Origin: DATBLE01 sp963791425
Lineage (GTDB): Bacteria; Actinomycetota; Thermoleophilia; Gaiellales; Gaiellaceae
Direction: 5' to 3'
Length of the DNA stretch: 64,000 bases
Assembly (NCBI GenBank): GCA_963791425.1
Contig: CAWBSE010000003.1
Coordinates: forward strand, 992,001-1,056,000
This document shows positions 7,605-14,927 of the stretch, piece after piece. The position numbers and the translations under genes were made by a program. The number at the start of each line of letters is the position of its first letter. Positions within the stretch are counted from its first letter, which is position 1. The notes below the pieces were generated by a model that did no database searches, had not been told where the DNA came from, and saw only the letters and a program-made list of their open reading frames with translations.

Positions 7605-9176
7605 GTGACGGCCAGGGCTCTTCCGGACGGGTTTGCGCCGTACGAGTGGGCGCCGCCGGTCGAGGTGATTGCGGCCCGGCACGGGCTGAACCCGGCTGCG
7701 GTCGTTCGCTTCGACCAGAACGTTCCGCCGCTGCCCGGCGTACCGCAGGTGCCGCTGGGGGAGAGTTTCGCGCGGCTGAACGAGTACCCGGACGGCACCT
7801 ATCGGGAGCTCCGCGAGGCGGCTGCCGCCTACGCGGGGGTCGAGCCCGAGCAGATCGTCCCCGGGGCCGGCGCCGACGGGCTGATCGCGCTCGCGGCGCG
7901 GACCTTCCTCGGGCCGGGCCGCAAGGCGTTCGTGGAGCAGCCGGCGTACCCGGTCTACGCGGTCGCCACGGGGATCGAGGGTGCGGAGCTGACCGACGAC
8001 CCGGCGGAGGCCGACCTCGTCTGGGTGTGCAATCCGAACAATCCGACCGGCGCGCTCGTCGAGCCGGAGGAGATCGCCGCGCTGGCACGGTCGCTCCCGG
8101 ACGCGGCCGTGGTCGTCGACGAGGCGTACTTCGAGTACGGCGGGAAGACGGCGGCGCCGCTCGTGTCGGAGACGCCCAACCTCGTCGTCCTGCGGACGCT
8201 CTCGAAGGCGTTCGGCCTCGCCGCGCTGCGCGTCGGGTACGCGATCGCCTCGCCCGAGGTCGCGCGCGACCTGAACCAGCGGCGCGACCCGGCCCCCGTG
8301 TCCGCGCCGTCCGCCCGCATCGCGGCCGCCGCGCTGCGCGATCCGCGGCTCGACGTCGAGGAGACGATCGCCGAGCGGGAGCGCATGCGCACGGCGCTGC
8401 TCGCAGCGGGCTTCGACTGCCCCCCGTCGGCCGGGAACTTCGTCGTCGTCAACGGATCCGACCGGGCCGACGAGCTCGAGGCGCAGGGGCTGGTCGTCCG
8501 CCGCCGCGTCGACGGGTTCCGGATCACCGTCCGTCTCGCGGCCGAGAACGACCGGATCCTCGTGGCGCTGGACGCTGCGCCTGCGCCCGCGCCCTCACCC
8601 ACACGCTCCGCGCTCGTCGTCCGCACAACCGCCGAGACCGCGCTCCGCATCTCGCTCGATCTCGACGGGAAGGGGCGTGCCCGTGTCGTGACCGGGATCG
8701 GCTTCCTCGACCATCTGCTCACGCTGTTCGCCTTCCACGGCGGGCTCGACCTCGAGCTCATCGCCGGCGGTGACCTCGACGTCGACGAGCACCACACGGT
8801 CGAGGACGTGCTCGCCGCGCTCGGCGACGCGGTCGCATCCGCACTCGGCGACCGCGCCGGCGTGACCCGCTACGGCGCCGCCACCGTCCCGATGGACGAG
8901 GCGCGCGGAACGGCTGCGGTCGACCTCGTCCGTCGCGCGCACGCGGAGATCTCGCTGGCGTTCGCCGGCGACCGGGTCGGTGGGCTGGCGGTCACGCTGC
9001 TCCCGCACGCGCTCGAGCGGTTCGCCATGCAGGCGGGCCTGACCCTGCACGTCGAGGCTGCCGGTTCGGACGACCACCACGTCGCCGAGGCCGCGTTCAA
9101 GGCGTTCGGACGAGCGCTGCGGGAGGCCTGCGCCCGGAACGGTGTCGCCTCGGGATCGACCAAGGGCGCGCTGTGA
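7605..9176 (+). CDS. hisCB: HisC-HisB fusion: histidinol-phosphate aminotransferase / imidazoleglycerol-phosphate dehydratase
   Basis: 523 residues, two enzymes in one chain. Residues ~1-325 are a class I/II PLP aminotransferase (NPNNPTGALV, VVDEAYFEY, Schiff-base lysine ~201 in RTLSKAFGLAALRVGY). An Ala/Pro linker (~327-333) joins to residues ~334-523, imidazoleglycerol-phosphate dehydratase with both metal-binding signatures: DEHHTVEDV (~394) and DDHHVAEAAFKAF near the end. The dehydratase makes imidazole-acetol phosphate, the very substrate of the aminotransferase, so consecutive steps are joined. E. coli HisB is instead fused to a phosphatase. GTG start with GGAGG at 7594-7598. No internal frame break is visible. 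Stop overlaps hisH. Confidence 0.93.
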   Translation: MTARALPDGFAPYEWAPPVEVIAARHGLNPAAVVRFDQNVPPLPGVPQVPLGESFARLNEYPDGTYRELREAAAAYAGVEPEQIVPGAGADGLIALAARTFLGPGRKAFVEQPAYPVYAVATGIEGAELTDDPAEADLVWVCNPNNPTGALVEPEEIAALARSLPDAAVVVDEAYFEYGGKTAAPLVSETPNLVVLRTLSKAFGLAALRVGYAIASPEVARDLNQRRDPAPVSAPSARIAAAALRDPRLDVEETIAERERMRTALLAAGFDCPPSAGNFVVVNGSDRADELEAQGLVVRRRVDGFRITVRLAAENDRILVALDAAPAPAPSPTRSALVVRTTAETALRISLDLDGKGRARVVTGIGFLDHLLTLFAFHGGLDLELIAGGDLDVDEHHTVEDVLAALGDAVASALGDRAGVTRYGAATVPMDEARGTAAVDLVRRAHAEISLAFAGDRVGGLAVTLLPHALERFAMQAGLTLHVEAAGSDDHHVAEAAFKAFGRALREACARNGVASGSTKGAL

Positions 9177-9772
9177 AGGTGGTGCTCGCCGACTACGGCG
9201 CGGGCAACCTGCGCAGCGTGTGCTCCGCCTTCGCGCGTGCCGGGGCGACCGCGGAGGTCAGCTCCGATCCTGCCGAGGTCGCCGGTGCGCCCCTGGCCGT
9301 GATCGCGGGCGTCGGCAACACCGGCGCGGCCGCGCGCGGGCTCGGCGAACGCGGTCTCACCGACGCACTGCTGGACCGGGTTGGCCACGGCCGGCCGGTG
9401 CTGGGGATCTGCGTCGGCATGCAGCTCCTGTTCGGCGAGAGCGAGGAGGGCGGCTCCGGCCTGGCGATCCTCGACGGCCGCGTCGAGCGGATCCGCGCAC
9501 GGCGTGTCCCTCACATGGGCTGGAACGAGCTCCGCGTCACGGCCCCCGCCGCGCTGCTCGACGGCCTCGACGGCGAGGACGTGTACTTCGCCCACTCGTA
9601 CGCCTGTGCTCCGAGCGGCCCCGAGGCCGTGGCCGAGGTCGACCACGACGGCCGGGTCGTCGCGGCCGTCGAGCACGGCGCCGTCGCCGGCGTCCAGTTC
9701 CATCCCGAGCGCAGCGGCGCGGCCGGCGCGCGGCTCCTGAGGAACGCGGTGGCGTGGTCAAGAAGCGCGTGA
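9173..9772 (+). CDS. hisH: Imidazole glycerol phosphate synthase glutaminase subunit HisH
   Basis: Class I glutamine amidotransferase that supplies ammonia to HisF. 199 residues. The triad is visible: Cys in GICVGMQLLFG, and His and Glu in GVQFHPERSG. The family usually has GICLGMQ, so the Val is a minor variation. An early AGVGNTG segment replaces the more typical PGVGAF. GTG start overlaps the hisCB stop (GTGA); the end overlaps hisF by 19 bp, consistent with matched production of the two subunits. Confidence 0.94.
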   Translation: MKVVLADYGAGNLRSVCSAFARAGATAEVSSDPAEVAGAPLAVIAGVGNTGAAARGLGERGLTDALLDRVGHGRPVLGICVGMQLLFGESEEGGSGLAILDGRVERIRARRVPHMGWNELRVTAPAALLDGLDGEDVYFAHSYACAPSGPEAVAEVDHDGRVVAAVEHGAVAGVQFHPERSGAAGARLLRNAVAWSRSA

Positions 9773-10494
9773 TCCCGTGCCTCGACGTCGCCGGCGGCCG
9801 TGTCGTCAAGGGCGTCCGCTTCGAGGACCTGCGCGACATGGGCGACCCCGTCGAGCTGGCAACGCGCTATTCAGAGCTCGGCGCCGACGAGCTCGTCTTC
9901 CTCGACATCACCGCCACGCTCGAGGGTCGCGGACCGCTGCTCGAGCTGGTTGGACACGCCGCCGAGGAGCTGGAGATCCCCTTCACCGTCGGCGGCGGCG
10001 TCACCGGGCTCGAGGACGCCCGTGCGCTTCTCCGCGCCGGGGCAGACAAGGTGTCGCTGAACCGCGCGGCCGTCGACGACCCCGGTCTGCTCACCGCGCT
10101 CGCGGACGAGTTCGGCGCCCAGGCGGTCGTCTGCGCGATCGACGCCCGCAGTGGGGAGGTCGTCACACACGCCGGGAAAAACGCGCGCGGTCTCGACGCG
10201 GTCGCGTGGGCGCAGGAGGCGGTCGACCGCGGCGCCGGCGAGATCCTGCTCACCTCGATTGACGCCGACGGCACACGTGCCGGCTACGACCTGGTCCTGA
10301 CCCGTGCCGTCGCCGACGCGGTTTCCGTGCCCGTGATCGCCTCCGGCGGCGCGGGCGACGCCACCCACCTGGCCGAGGCGTTCGACGCCGGCGCCGAGGC
10401 GGCGCTGATCGCCTCCATCGTCCATGAGCGGCCCGAGCGGCTGCCGGAGCTGAAACGCGAGCTGAAGGAGGCCGGATGGCCCGTGAGGATCTGA
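9754..10494 (+). CDS. hisF: Imidazole glycerol phosphate synthase cyclase subunit HisF
   Basis: (beta-alpha)8 barrel cyclase producing imidazole glycerol phosphate and AICAR from PRFAR and ammonia. 246 residues. Catalytic Asp in RVIPCLDVAGG and the second Asp in the TSIDADGTRAGYD region; FTVGGGVT and VIASGGAGD are the phosphate loops. The frame is open far upstream; I place the start at GTG 9754, directly before VKKRVIPCLD, with GAGG about 10 nt upstream. It overlaps hisH by 19 bp and hisI by 19 bp. Confidence 0.94.
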   Translation: MVKKRVIPCLDVAGGRVVKGVRFEDLRDMGDPVELATRYSELGADELVFLDITATLEGRGPLLELVGHAAEELEIPFTVGGGVTGLEDARALLRAGADKVSLNRAAVDDPGLLTALADEFGAQAVVCAIDARSGEVVTHAGKNARGLDAVAWAQEAVDRGAGEILLTSIDADGTRAGYDLVLTRAVADAVSVPVIASGGAGDATHLAEAFDAGAEAALIASIVHERPERLPELKRELKEAGWPVRI

Positions 10495-11024
10495 CCCCTG
10501 CCATCGTCCAGGACGCCGACGACGGCCGCGTGCTGATGCTCGCGTACATGGACGAGGAAGCCCTGCGCCGCACGCGTGAGACCGGCGAGGCGTGGTTCTG
10601 GAGCCGCTCGCGCGAGGAGCTGTGGCACAAGGGCGAGACGTCCGGCAACACGCTCGCCGTCGTCGAGATCAGGGACGACTGCGACGGCGACGCGATCCTG
10701 CTGCGGGTACGGCCGGCCGGTCCGGTCTGCCACACCGGGTCGCTCTCCTGCTTCGCGCCGTGGCTCTGGCGTCGGGTCGCCGAGCGTGCGAAGGAACGCC
10801 CAGACGGCTCCTATGTCGCAGCGCTGCTGGCCAAAGGCCCGGCAGCGGCAGCGCAGAAGGTCGGCGAGGAGGGCGTCGAGGCAGCCCTCGCCGGCGCGGG
10901 CGAGAGCGACGAGCGCCTCGTCGAGGAGCTCGCCGATCTCTGGTTCCACAGCTACGTGCTGCTCGCCGCGCGCGGGCTCGATCCGGCCGCGGTCGAGGAC
11001 GAGCTCGTTCGCCGGATGAAGTAG
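10476..11024 (+). CDS. hisI: HisIE, phosphoribosyl-AMP cyclohydrolase / phosphoribosyl-ATP pyrophosphatase
   Basis: Bifunctional 182-residue protein for steps 2 and 3 of histidine synthesis. The N-terminal cyclohydrolase (~1-105) has the metal-binding cysteines in RDDCDGD and VCHTGSLSC. The C-terminal ~70 residues match a pyrophosphohydrolase helical domain (KVGEEGVEAALA, then LVEELADLWFHSYVLL). Last gene of the rightward his operon; a strong hairpin follows two bases after the stop. Confidence 0.93.
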   Translation: MAREDLTPAIVQDADDGRVLMLAYMDEEALRRTRETGEAWFWSRSREELWHKGETSGNTLAVVEIRDDCDGDAILLRVRPAGPVCHTGSLSCFAPWLWRRVAERAKERPDGSYVAALLAKGPAAAAQKVGEEGVEAALAGAGESDERLVEELADLWFHSYVLLAARGLDPAAVEDELVRRMK

Positions 11025-11025
11025 C

Positions 11026-11068
11026 GCCGGGCGCGGGGAGGACGCCGCACGTTCCTCCCGCGCCCGGC
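11026..11068. terminator. Hairpin terminator between convergent hisI and amt
   Basis: A 16-bp stem (arms 11026-11042 and 11053-11068, one extra G in the left arm, 10-nt loop) sits between the ends of hisI (rightward) and amt (leftward). It is followed by a weak pyrimidine stretch (ACTCTC) on the hisI side rather than a U run. Its symmetry lets it serve both operons. Confidence 0.75.
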
Positions 11069-11083
11069 ACTCTCAACCTACTT

Positions 11084-12469
11084 TCAAGTGCCCTCCGGTA
11101 CAACTGCCTGGGGTACCGGTGCCGGCCGGTGGAAGCCGAGGTGCGAGTGCGCCTCCGTCCCGTACCCGCCCGGAACCGGGATGTAGAACTCGGGGTAGCC
11201 CCACATGCCGTGCTCATGGACGTCGAGTCCACCTGCCTCGACCTCTGCGTCGACCCGGATGCCCCACGTCTTCTTCAGGACGAAGAAGATCACGAACGAC
11301 ACGCCGAACGTGAAGGCGCCGACGGACGCCAGGCCAAGAGCCTGGGTGCCGAGCTGCGTGAGCCCGCCGCCGTAGAACAGCCCAGCATGGCCTGTCGCCA
11401 GGCTCTTCGCCTGCGACGGCAGCGTCAGGAACCCGAGCGCGAGCGTGCCCCAGACCCCTGACATTCCGTGCGCCGCAACTGCGCCGATCGGGTCGTCGAT
11501 GCCCACCCGCTCGACGAGGAGCACGCCGAAAACCACGATCACTCCTGCGACGAAGCCGATCACCAGCGCCGCCCACGGCGCCACGAACGCGCAGGCAGCG
11601 GTGATCGCGACCAGCGCTCCGATCGCACCGTTCAGCATCATCGAGATATCCGGCTTCTTGATCACGATCCAGGACGCGACGAGTGCCCCCAGGACGCCGC
11701 CGGCCGCGGCGATGTTCGTGTTCAGCGCGACGTAGGCGAAGAACCCGGTGCCTCCGAACTTCACGCTCAGCGTCGACCCAGGGTTGAACCCGAACCAGCC
11801 GAACCAGAGGATGATCACGCCGAGCGTCGTGTAGGCCATGTTGTGGCCGGGGATTGCGTTCGGCTTGCCGTCGGGCCCGTACTTGCCGATGCGTGGGCCG
11901 AGCAGCAGCGCGCCCGCCAGTCCCGCGAGGGCACCCTGATAGTGCACTACGGTCGATCCGGCGAAGTCCTGCATGCCCCTCGCGAAGAGCCAGCCGTCGG
12001 GCGACCAGATCCAGTGCGACACGAACGAGTAGATCAGCGTGAAGAGGATCCCGAAGACGATGTAGACGTAGAGCTTCGTCCGCTCCGCCATCGCCCCCCA
12101 GACGATCGCAAGCGAGACGCCCGCGAACACGACCTCGAACATGTAGCCGGCTGCGCCCGGGATCTCCGAGAACCAGGAGAACGGCGCCTCGCCGATCGAG
12201 GTCAGCTCGTTGATGCCGGGAAAGAAGCCGGAGCCGCCGACGAGCCCGTTGCCGCCGTCCCCGAAGGCCATCCCGAACCCGACGAAGTAGTAGACGATCG
12301 ACGCGAGCGCGAAGATCAGGACGTTCTTGGCCGCGATGTGTCCGACGTTCTTCATCCGTGTCAGTCCGGCCTCGAGGAATGCAAAGCCCGCTTGCATGAA
12401 CATCACGAGGAACGCCGCCAGGACGACCCAGATCGTGCTTGCGGCGTAGAGCAGGTCCTTGTTGGTCAT
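11084..12469 (-). CDS. amt: Ammonium transporter Amt
   Basis: Integral membrane ammonium channel of the Amt/Mep/Rh family, 461 residues from the ATG at 12469; upstream in-frame codons are overlap with glnB. The AFLVMFMQAGFAFLEAGLTRMKN start is family-typical (written in part), followed by DFAGSTVVH-type and WFGWFGFNPGSTL segments; about 11 hydrophobic spans. Leftward, last gene of GNAT-glnB-amt, with its ATG overlapping the glnB stop by 4 bp. PII-Amt pairing is classical: PII proteins block Amt when nitrogen is plentiful. Confidence 0.95.
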   Translation of the reverse strand: MTNKDLLYAASTIWVVLAAFLVMFMQAGFAFLEAGLTRMKNVGHIAAKNVLIFALASIVYYFVGFGMAFGDGGNGLVGGSGFFPGINELTSIGEAPFSWFSEIPGAAGYMFEVVFAGVSLAIVWGAMAERTKLYVYIVFGILFTLIYSFVSHWIWSPDGWLFARGMQDFAGSTVVHYQGALAGLAGALLLGPRIGKYGPDGKPNAIPGHNMAYTTLGVIILWFGWFGFNPGSTLSVKFGGTGFFAYVALNTNIAAAGGVLGALVASWIVIKKPDISMMLNGAIGALVAITAACAFVAPWAALVIGFVAGVIVVFGVLLVERVGIDDPIGAVAAHGMSGVWGTLALGFLTLPSQAKSLATGHAGLFYGGGLTQLGTQALGLASVGAFTFGVSFVIFFVLKKTWGIRVDAEVEAGGLDVHEHGMWGYPEFYIPVPGGYGTEAHSHLGFHRPAPVPQAVVPEGT

Positions 12470-12825
12470 GCGACCACCTCGACTTCCTCCAGCGCGCGGC
12501 CGGTGCGGTTGTGCGTCACGTTCGCGATCGGGGTCGTCCACACGATCCCGTCGCCAGACTCGTTGCCACTGCGGGCGGCGTCGACGATCACGTCGACGAT
12601 CGCCTTCATCCGGTCCTCGGGCGCCACGAACACGAGTAGCGCCTTCGGGAGGAACCGCGACTCGAAGACGCGGCCCCGGTACTCGTGTGTGATCCCGCGC
12701 TGCCGGCCGTGGCCGACCGCCTCGATCACCGTGACGCCGACATGGCCAGCGTGCTCCTCGACGGCGTCGATCACCGTCTCGATCCGGTCACGGATCACGA
12801 CCGCCTCGATCTTGACGAAGCTCAT
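12466..12825 (-). CDS. glnB: Nitrogen regulatory protein P-II (GlnB/GlnK type)
   Basis: 119-residue trimeric signal protein of the PII family that reads ATP/ADP and 2-oxoglutarate and acts on Amt and other targets. T-loop GHGRQRGITHEYRG (residues 38-51) is conserved. The position of the classic modified tyrosine (E. coli Tyr51) is Phe54 here, in RGRVFESRF, while the Tyr46 equivalent (Tyr49) remains. The B-loop is SGNESGDG, longer than usual, and GDGKIF reads GDGIVW. Strong SD (AAAGGAG) before ATG. Overlaps its neighbours by 4 bp on both sides. Confidence 0.92.
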   Translation of the reverse strand: MSFVKIEAVVIRDRIETVIDAVEEHAGHVGVTVIEAVGHGRQRGITHEYRGRVFESRFLPKALLVFVAPEDRMKAIVDVIVDAARSGNESGDGIVWTTPIANVTHNRTGRALEEVEVVA

Positions 12826-13298
12826 TGGCTTCTCCTTTCCATCAGGACGGTGTCCCTCCAGACTCCGTCGAGTTGTCCGATCCGCTCCCGCGTACCGACG
12901 ATGCGGAACCCGCACCGCCGGTGGAACTCGATGCTCGGGAAGTTGTCCGCGAAGATCGATGCCTGCACGGTCCAGAACCCGCCGCGGTCGGCGTTCTCGA
13001 CCAGTCGCTCGAGCAGTGCCTTCCCGACGCCGCGACCGCGCGCGTGCTCGGCCACGTAGACGCTGTTCTCGGCGACGCCGGCGTAGCAGGCGCGGCGCGA
13101 GGTCGGCAGGAGCGCTGCCCAGCCGACCACCTCGCCGTCCTGCTCCGCCACCAGCCGGTGGTCGCCGAGGTAGGCGTCGTCCCAATCCGCCCAGTCGGGC
13201 GCCGACGTCTCGAAGGTCGCCAGTCTTGTGGCGATCCCCTGCTCGTAGATCGCCTTCACGGCGGGCCAGTCACTCGGTTTCATCGGTCTGATCTCCAT
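12822..13298 (-). CDS. GNAT N-acetyltransferase, phosphinothricin/methionine-sulfone acetyltransferase-like
   Basis: 158 residues from ATG 13298; a GTG at 13319 directly abuts a terminator U-run and is less likely. The sequence follows the Pat/Bar/MddA branch of GNAT: YEQGIATRLATFET near the start, acetyl-CoA loop ARGRGVGKALLERL, then NFPSIEFHRRCGFRIVGT. The family acetylates glutamate analogues (phosphinothricin, methionine sulfone/sulfoximine) that inhibit glutamine synthetase. Being first in an operon with glnB and amt makes a nitrogen-related role attractive, though the substrate is unknown. No SD is obvious. Confidence 0.85.
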   Translation of the reverse strand: MEIRPMKPSDWPAVKAIYEQGIATRLATFETSAPDWADWDDAYLGDHRLVAEQDGEVVGWAALLPTSRRACYAGVAENSVYVAEHARGRGVGKALLERLVENADRGGFWTVQASIFADNFPSIEFHRRCGFRIVGTRERIGQLDGVWRDTVLMERRSQ

Positions 13299-13386
13299 CG
13301 TCTGGTCGTTCTGGACCACAAAAAAAGCCCCAGGACTCCAGGTCCTGAGGCGACATCGCCTTCCGCGTCACCTTCGGCGGCGACGC
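13299..13386 (-). ncRNA. Structured 5' leader of the GNAT-glnB-amt operon
   Basis: From the predicted start site (~13386) to the ATG the leftward transcript would be ~88 nt. In order it holds: hairpin 1, GCGUCGCC/GGUGACGC with a six-base loop GCCGAA (13386-13365); hairpin 2, AGGCG-AUGU-CGCCU (13361-13348); and the terminator hairpin (13350-13328) with U7. Hairpins 2 and 3 share bases 13348-13350, so their full forms compete. This has the architecture of an attenuator or riboswitch. I recognise no known class. Confidence 0.55.
13320..13350 (-). terminator. Intrinsic terminator inside the glnB operon leader
   Basis: Read leftward: nine-bp stem (CCUCAGGAC pairing with GUCCUGGGG, two G-U or similar weak pairs near the base), 5-base loop CUGGA, then GC and seven U residues (13326-13320). 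It is placed between promoter and first gene, so it would stop transcription before the operon unless prevented. There is no leftward gene upstream for it to terminate. Confidence 0.75.
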
Positions 13387-13392
13387 ACTTCA

Positions 13393-13421
13393 AATATAGA
13401 AGTAACGGCTGACGAGGTCAA
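13393..13421 (-). promoter_or_regulatory. Sigma-70-type promoter for GNAT-glnB-amt
   Basis: Read leftward: -35 TTGACC (13421-13416), 17-bp spacer, -10 TATATT (13398-13393). Each hexamer matches the consensus at 5 of 6 positions and the spacing is ideal. The expected start, near 13386, coincides with the base of leader hairpin 1. This is the best vegetative promoter I see in the window. Confidence 0.75.
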
Positions 13422-13500
13422 ATCCGGTCTTGTTCGGGGCGGTCGGAGCGGCGACAGTCGGCGCGGCGAGAGGCACGCAAGGGGAGAAGGAAGGAGTCCC

Positions 13501-13923
13501 ATGCCCAAGGTGATGAAGGCCGTCACCGTCCAGAAGCCCGTGCACGAGGTCTTCGAGTACGTCGATGAGCCCATGCACCTGCCCGAGATCTGGCCGAGCC
13601 TGTACGAGGTGAAGGCCGTCGAGATCACGCCGGTCCGCAAGTTCGACTGGCTGTACAACCTCGCGGGCAAGCGCTTCGCCGGCAAGACGAAGACGATCGA
13701 GCACATCCTCGACGAGAAGATCGTCGAGAAGGCGGAGGGCGAGATCGAGAGCACGTTCACCTGGAAGTTCCAGGGCCAGAACGGCTTCACGAAGATCGCG
13801 TTCGAGGCCGACTACAAGATGCCGATCGGCCTGGAGCCCAAGTTCGAGAAGTTCCTGGTGAAGAGGAACGAGCTCGAGGCGGATCTCATGCTCGAGAACC
13901 TCAAGGCGAGGCTCGAGGTCTAA
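13501..13923 (+). CDS. SRPBCC (START/Bet v1-like) family protein
   Basis: 140 residues. The opening MKAVTVQKPVHEVFEYVDEPMHLPEIWP is the usual first strand and helix of a polyketide-cyclase/SRPBCC lipid-binding fold (quoted in part from position 5); the middle beta-strands (EGEIESTFTWKF) and the C-terminal helix (FLVKRNELEADLMLENL) also fit. Such proteins bind hydrophobic ligands; no substrate can be assigned. Clear SD (AAGGAG) before ATG 13501. Divergent from the GNAT-glnB-amt operon, but with its own gap of ~100 bp from that promoter. Confidence 0.85.
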   Translation: MPKVMKAVTVQKPVHEVFEYVDEPMHLPEIWPSLYEVKAVEITPVRKFDWLYNLAGKRFAGKTKTIEHILDEKIVEKAEGEIESTFTWKFQGQNGFTKIAFEADYKMPIGLEPKFEKFLVKRNELEADLMLENLKARLEV

Positions 13924-13965
13924 GCCCGCCCGGTTCATACTGCCAATCCAGGACGGGAGAGCACC

Positions 13966-13989
13966 CGAGGGGGCCGCAAGGCCCCTTCG
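13966..13989 (+). terminator. GNRA-capped hairpin after the SRPBCC gene
   Basis: A 10-bp stem with one G-U pair (13966-13975 and 13980-13989) is closed by a GCAA tetraloop, followed by GCATTCTT, a weak U-rich tail. Probably the terminator of the 13501 gene. The rest of the 209-bp gap holds a second hairpin, GCACC-CCGGC/GCCGG-GGTGC (14069-14095), in what would be the leader of the ABC operon. Confidence 0.55.
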
Positions 13990-14132
13990 GCATTCTTGCG
14001 CTCCCGGCGAGGCGTCTGCTAGCCTCGGCGGCTCGATGTTGCTCTTCGGCTGACACAGGTTTTCGCGCGCACCTCCGGCCTCTGCCGGCGGGTGCTGTCG
14101 TCCGTGTCCGGTTCGAGTTGGAGGAGCAACAG

Positions 14133-14927
14133 ATGCAAGCCGTTGAAGTTCAAGACCTGCGTAAGGAGTTCGTCCGTAAGGACGGGCGCAAGCGCAAGCG
14201 CATACCGGCGCTCCGCGGGATCACGTTCTCGATGGAGCGCGGCGAGTGCATCGCCATCCTGGGCCAGAACGGTTCCGGGAAGTCGACGCTCGTCCGTCTG
14301 CTGTCGACGCTGCTCCTTCCGGACGGCGGCAGCGCACGGATCTTCGGGCACGACATCGCCGAGACGAGGGCCGTCCGCACGCTGGTGAACCGGGTCTCGG
14401 TCGAGGCCTCGTTCTTCAAGAAGATGTCCGCGACCGAGAACCTCGCCTACGCGGCGCGGTTCTACGGGCTGACGCCGAAGGAGACGAAGGCGCGGATCCC
14501 GGAGATCCTCGACCGGGTCGGCTTCCCCGTGTCGCGGCGCTCCCATGCGATGGAGAACCTGTCCCGCGGGACGCAGCAGAAGGTCGCGCTTGCGCGGGCG
14601 CTACTCACCTCGCCCGTGCTGCTCCTGCTCGACGAGCCGACCACGGGCCTCGACCCGCGGTCGAAGCTCGAGGTACAGGAGTTCATCCGCGAGGTGCGCC
14701 AGATCCACGACACGACGATCCTGCTCTGCACCCACGACCTGGCCGAGGCGGAGGTCCTCGCCGAGCGGATCGGGATCCTCGCCGACGGCGAGCTCCTGTG
14801 CCTGGAGTCGGCCGACGCGATCAAGGAGCGATACGGCGTCGAGACGCTGGAGGAGGCGTTCTTCACCGCGACCGGCAAGTCGTTCGAGGACGAATGGCAG
14901 GACGAGGAAGAGGAGGTGAAGGTATGA
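14133..14927 (+). CDS. ABC-2 type exporter, ATP-binding subunit
   Basis: 264 residues from ATG 14133, which has GGAGGAG 6 nt upstream; a TTG at 14118 is in frame but would place the SD inside the gene. Walker A GQNGSGKST, signature LSRGTQQKVALARAL, Walker B LLLLDEPTTGLD and the H-loop in CTHDLAEAE are all present. The subfamily resembles DrrA/NatA-type ATPases that work with ABC-2 permeases in export of drugs, lipids or polysaccharides. First gene of a four-gene operon; its stop overlaps the permease ATG. Confidence 0.93.
   Translation: MQAVEVQDLRKEFVRKDGRKRKRIPALRGITFSMERGECIAILGQNGSGKSTLVRLLSTLLLPDGGSARIFGHDIAETRAVRTLVNRVSVEASFFKKMSATENLAYAARFYGLTPKETKARIPEILDRVGFPVSRRSHAMENLSRGTQQKVALARALLTSPVLLLLDEPTTGLDPRSKLEVQEFIREVRQIHDTTILLCTHDLAEAEVLAERIGILADGELLCLESADAIKERYGVETLEEAFFTATGKSFEDEWQDEEEEVKV

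Noticed and set aside
5897..7798. 633-codon open frame on the minus strand across hisG-hisD
   Set aside because: Antisense shadow of strongly supported his genes; its translation is Arg/Gly/His-rich low-complexity sequence typical of high-GC antisense frames.
11468..13291. 607-codon plus-strand frame opposite amt and glnB
   Set aside because: Antisense shadow; no family-like sequence, while the minus-strand genes have clear motifs and an SD.
13299..13386. Glycine or glutamine riboswitch before the GNAT-glnB-amt operon
   Set aside because: Short words such as GCCGAAGG and CUCAGGAC recall the glycine class, but the P1 region and overall architecture do not match, and the conserved glutamine-riboswitch core is absent. 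Left as an unclassified leader.
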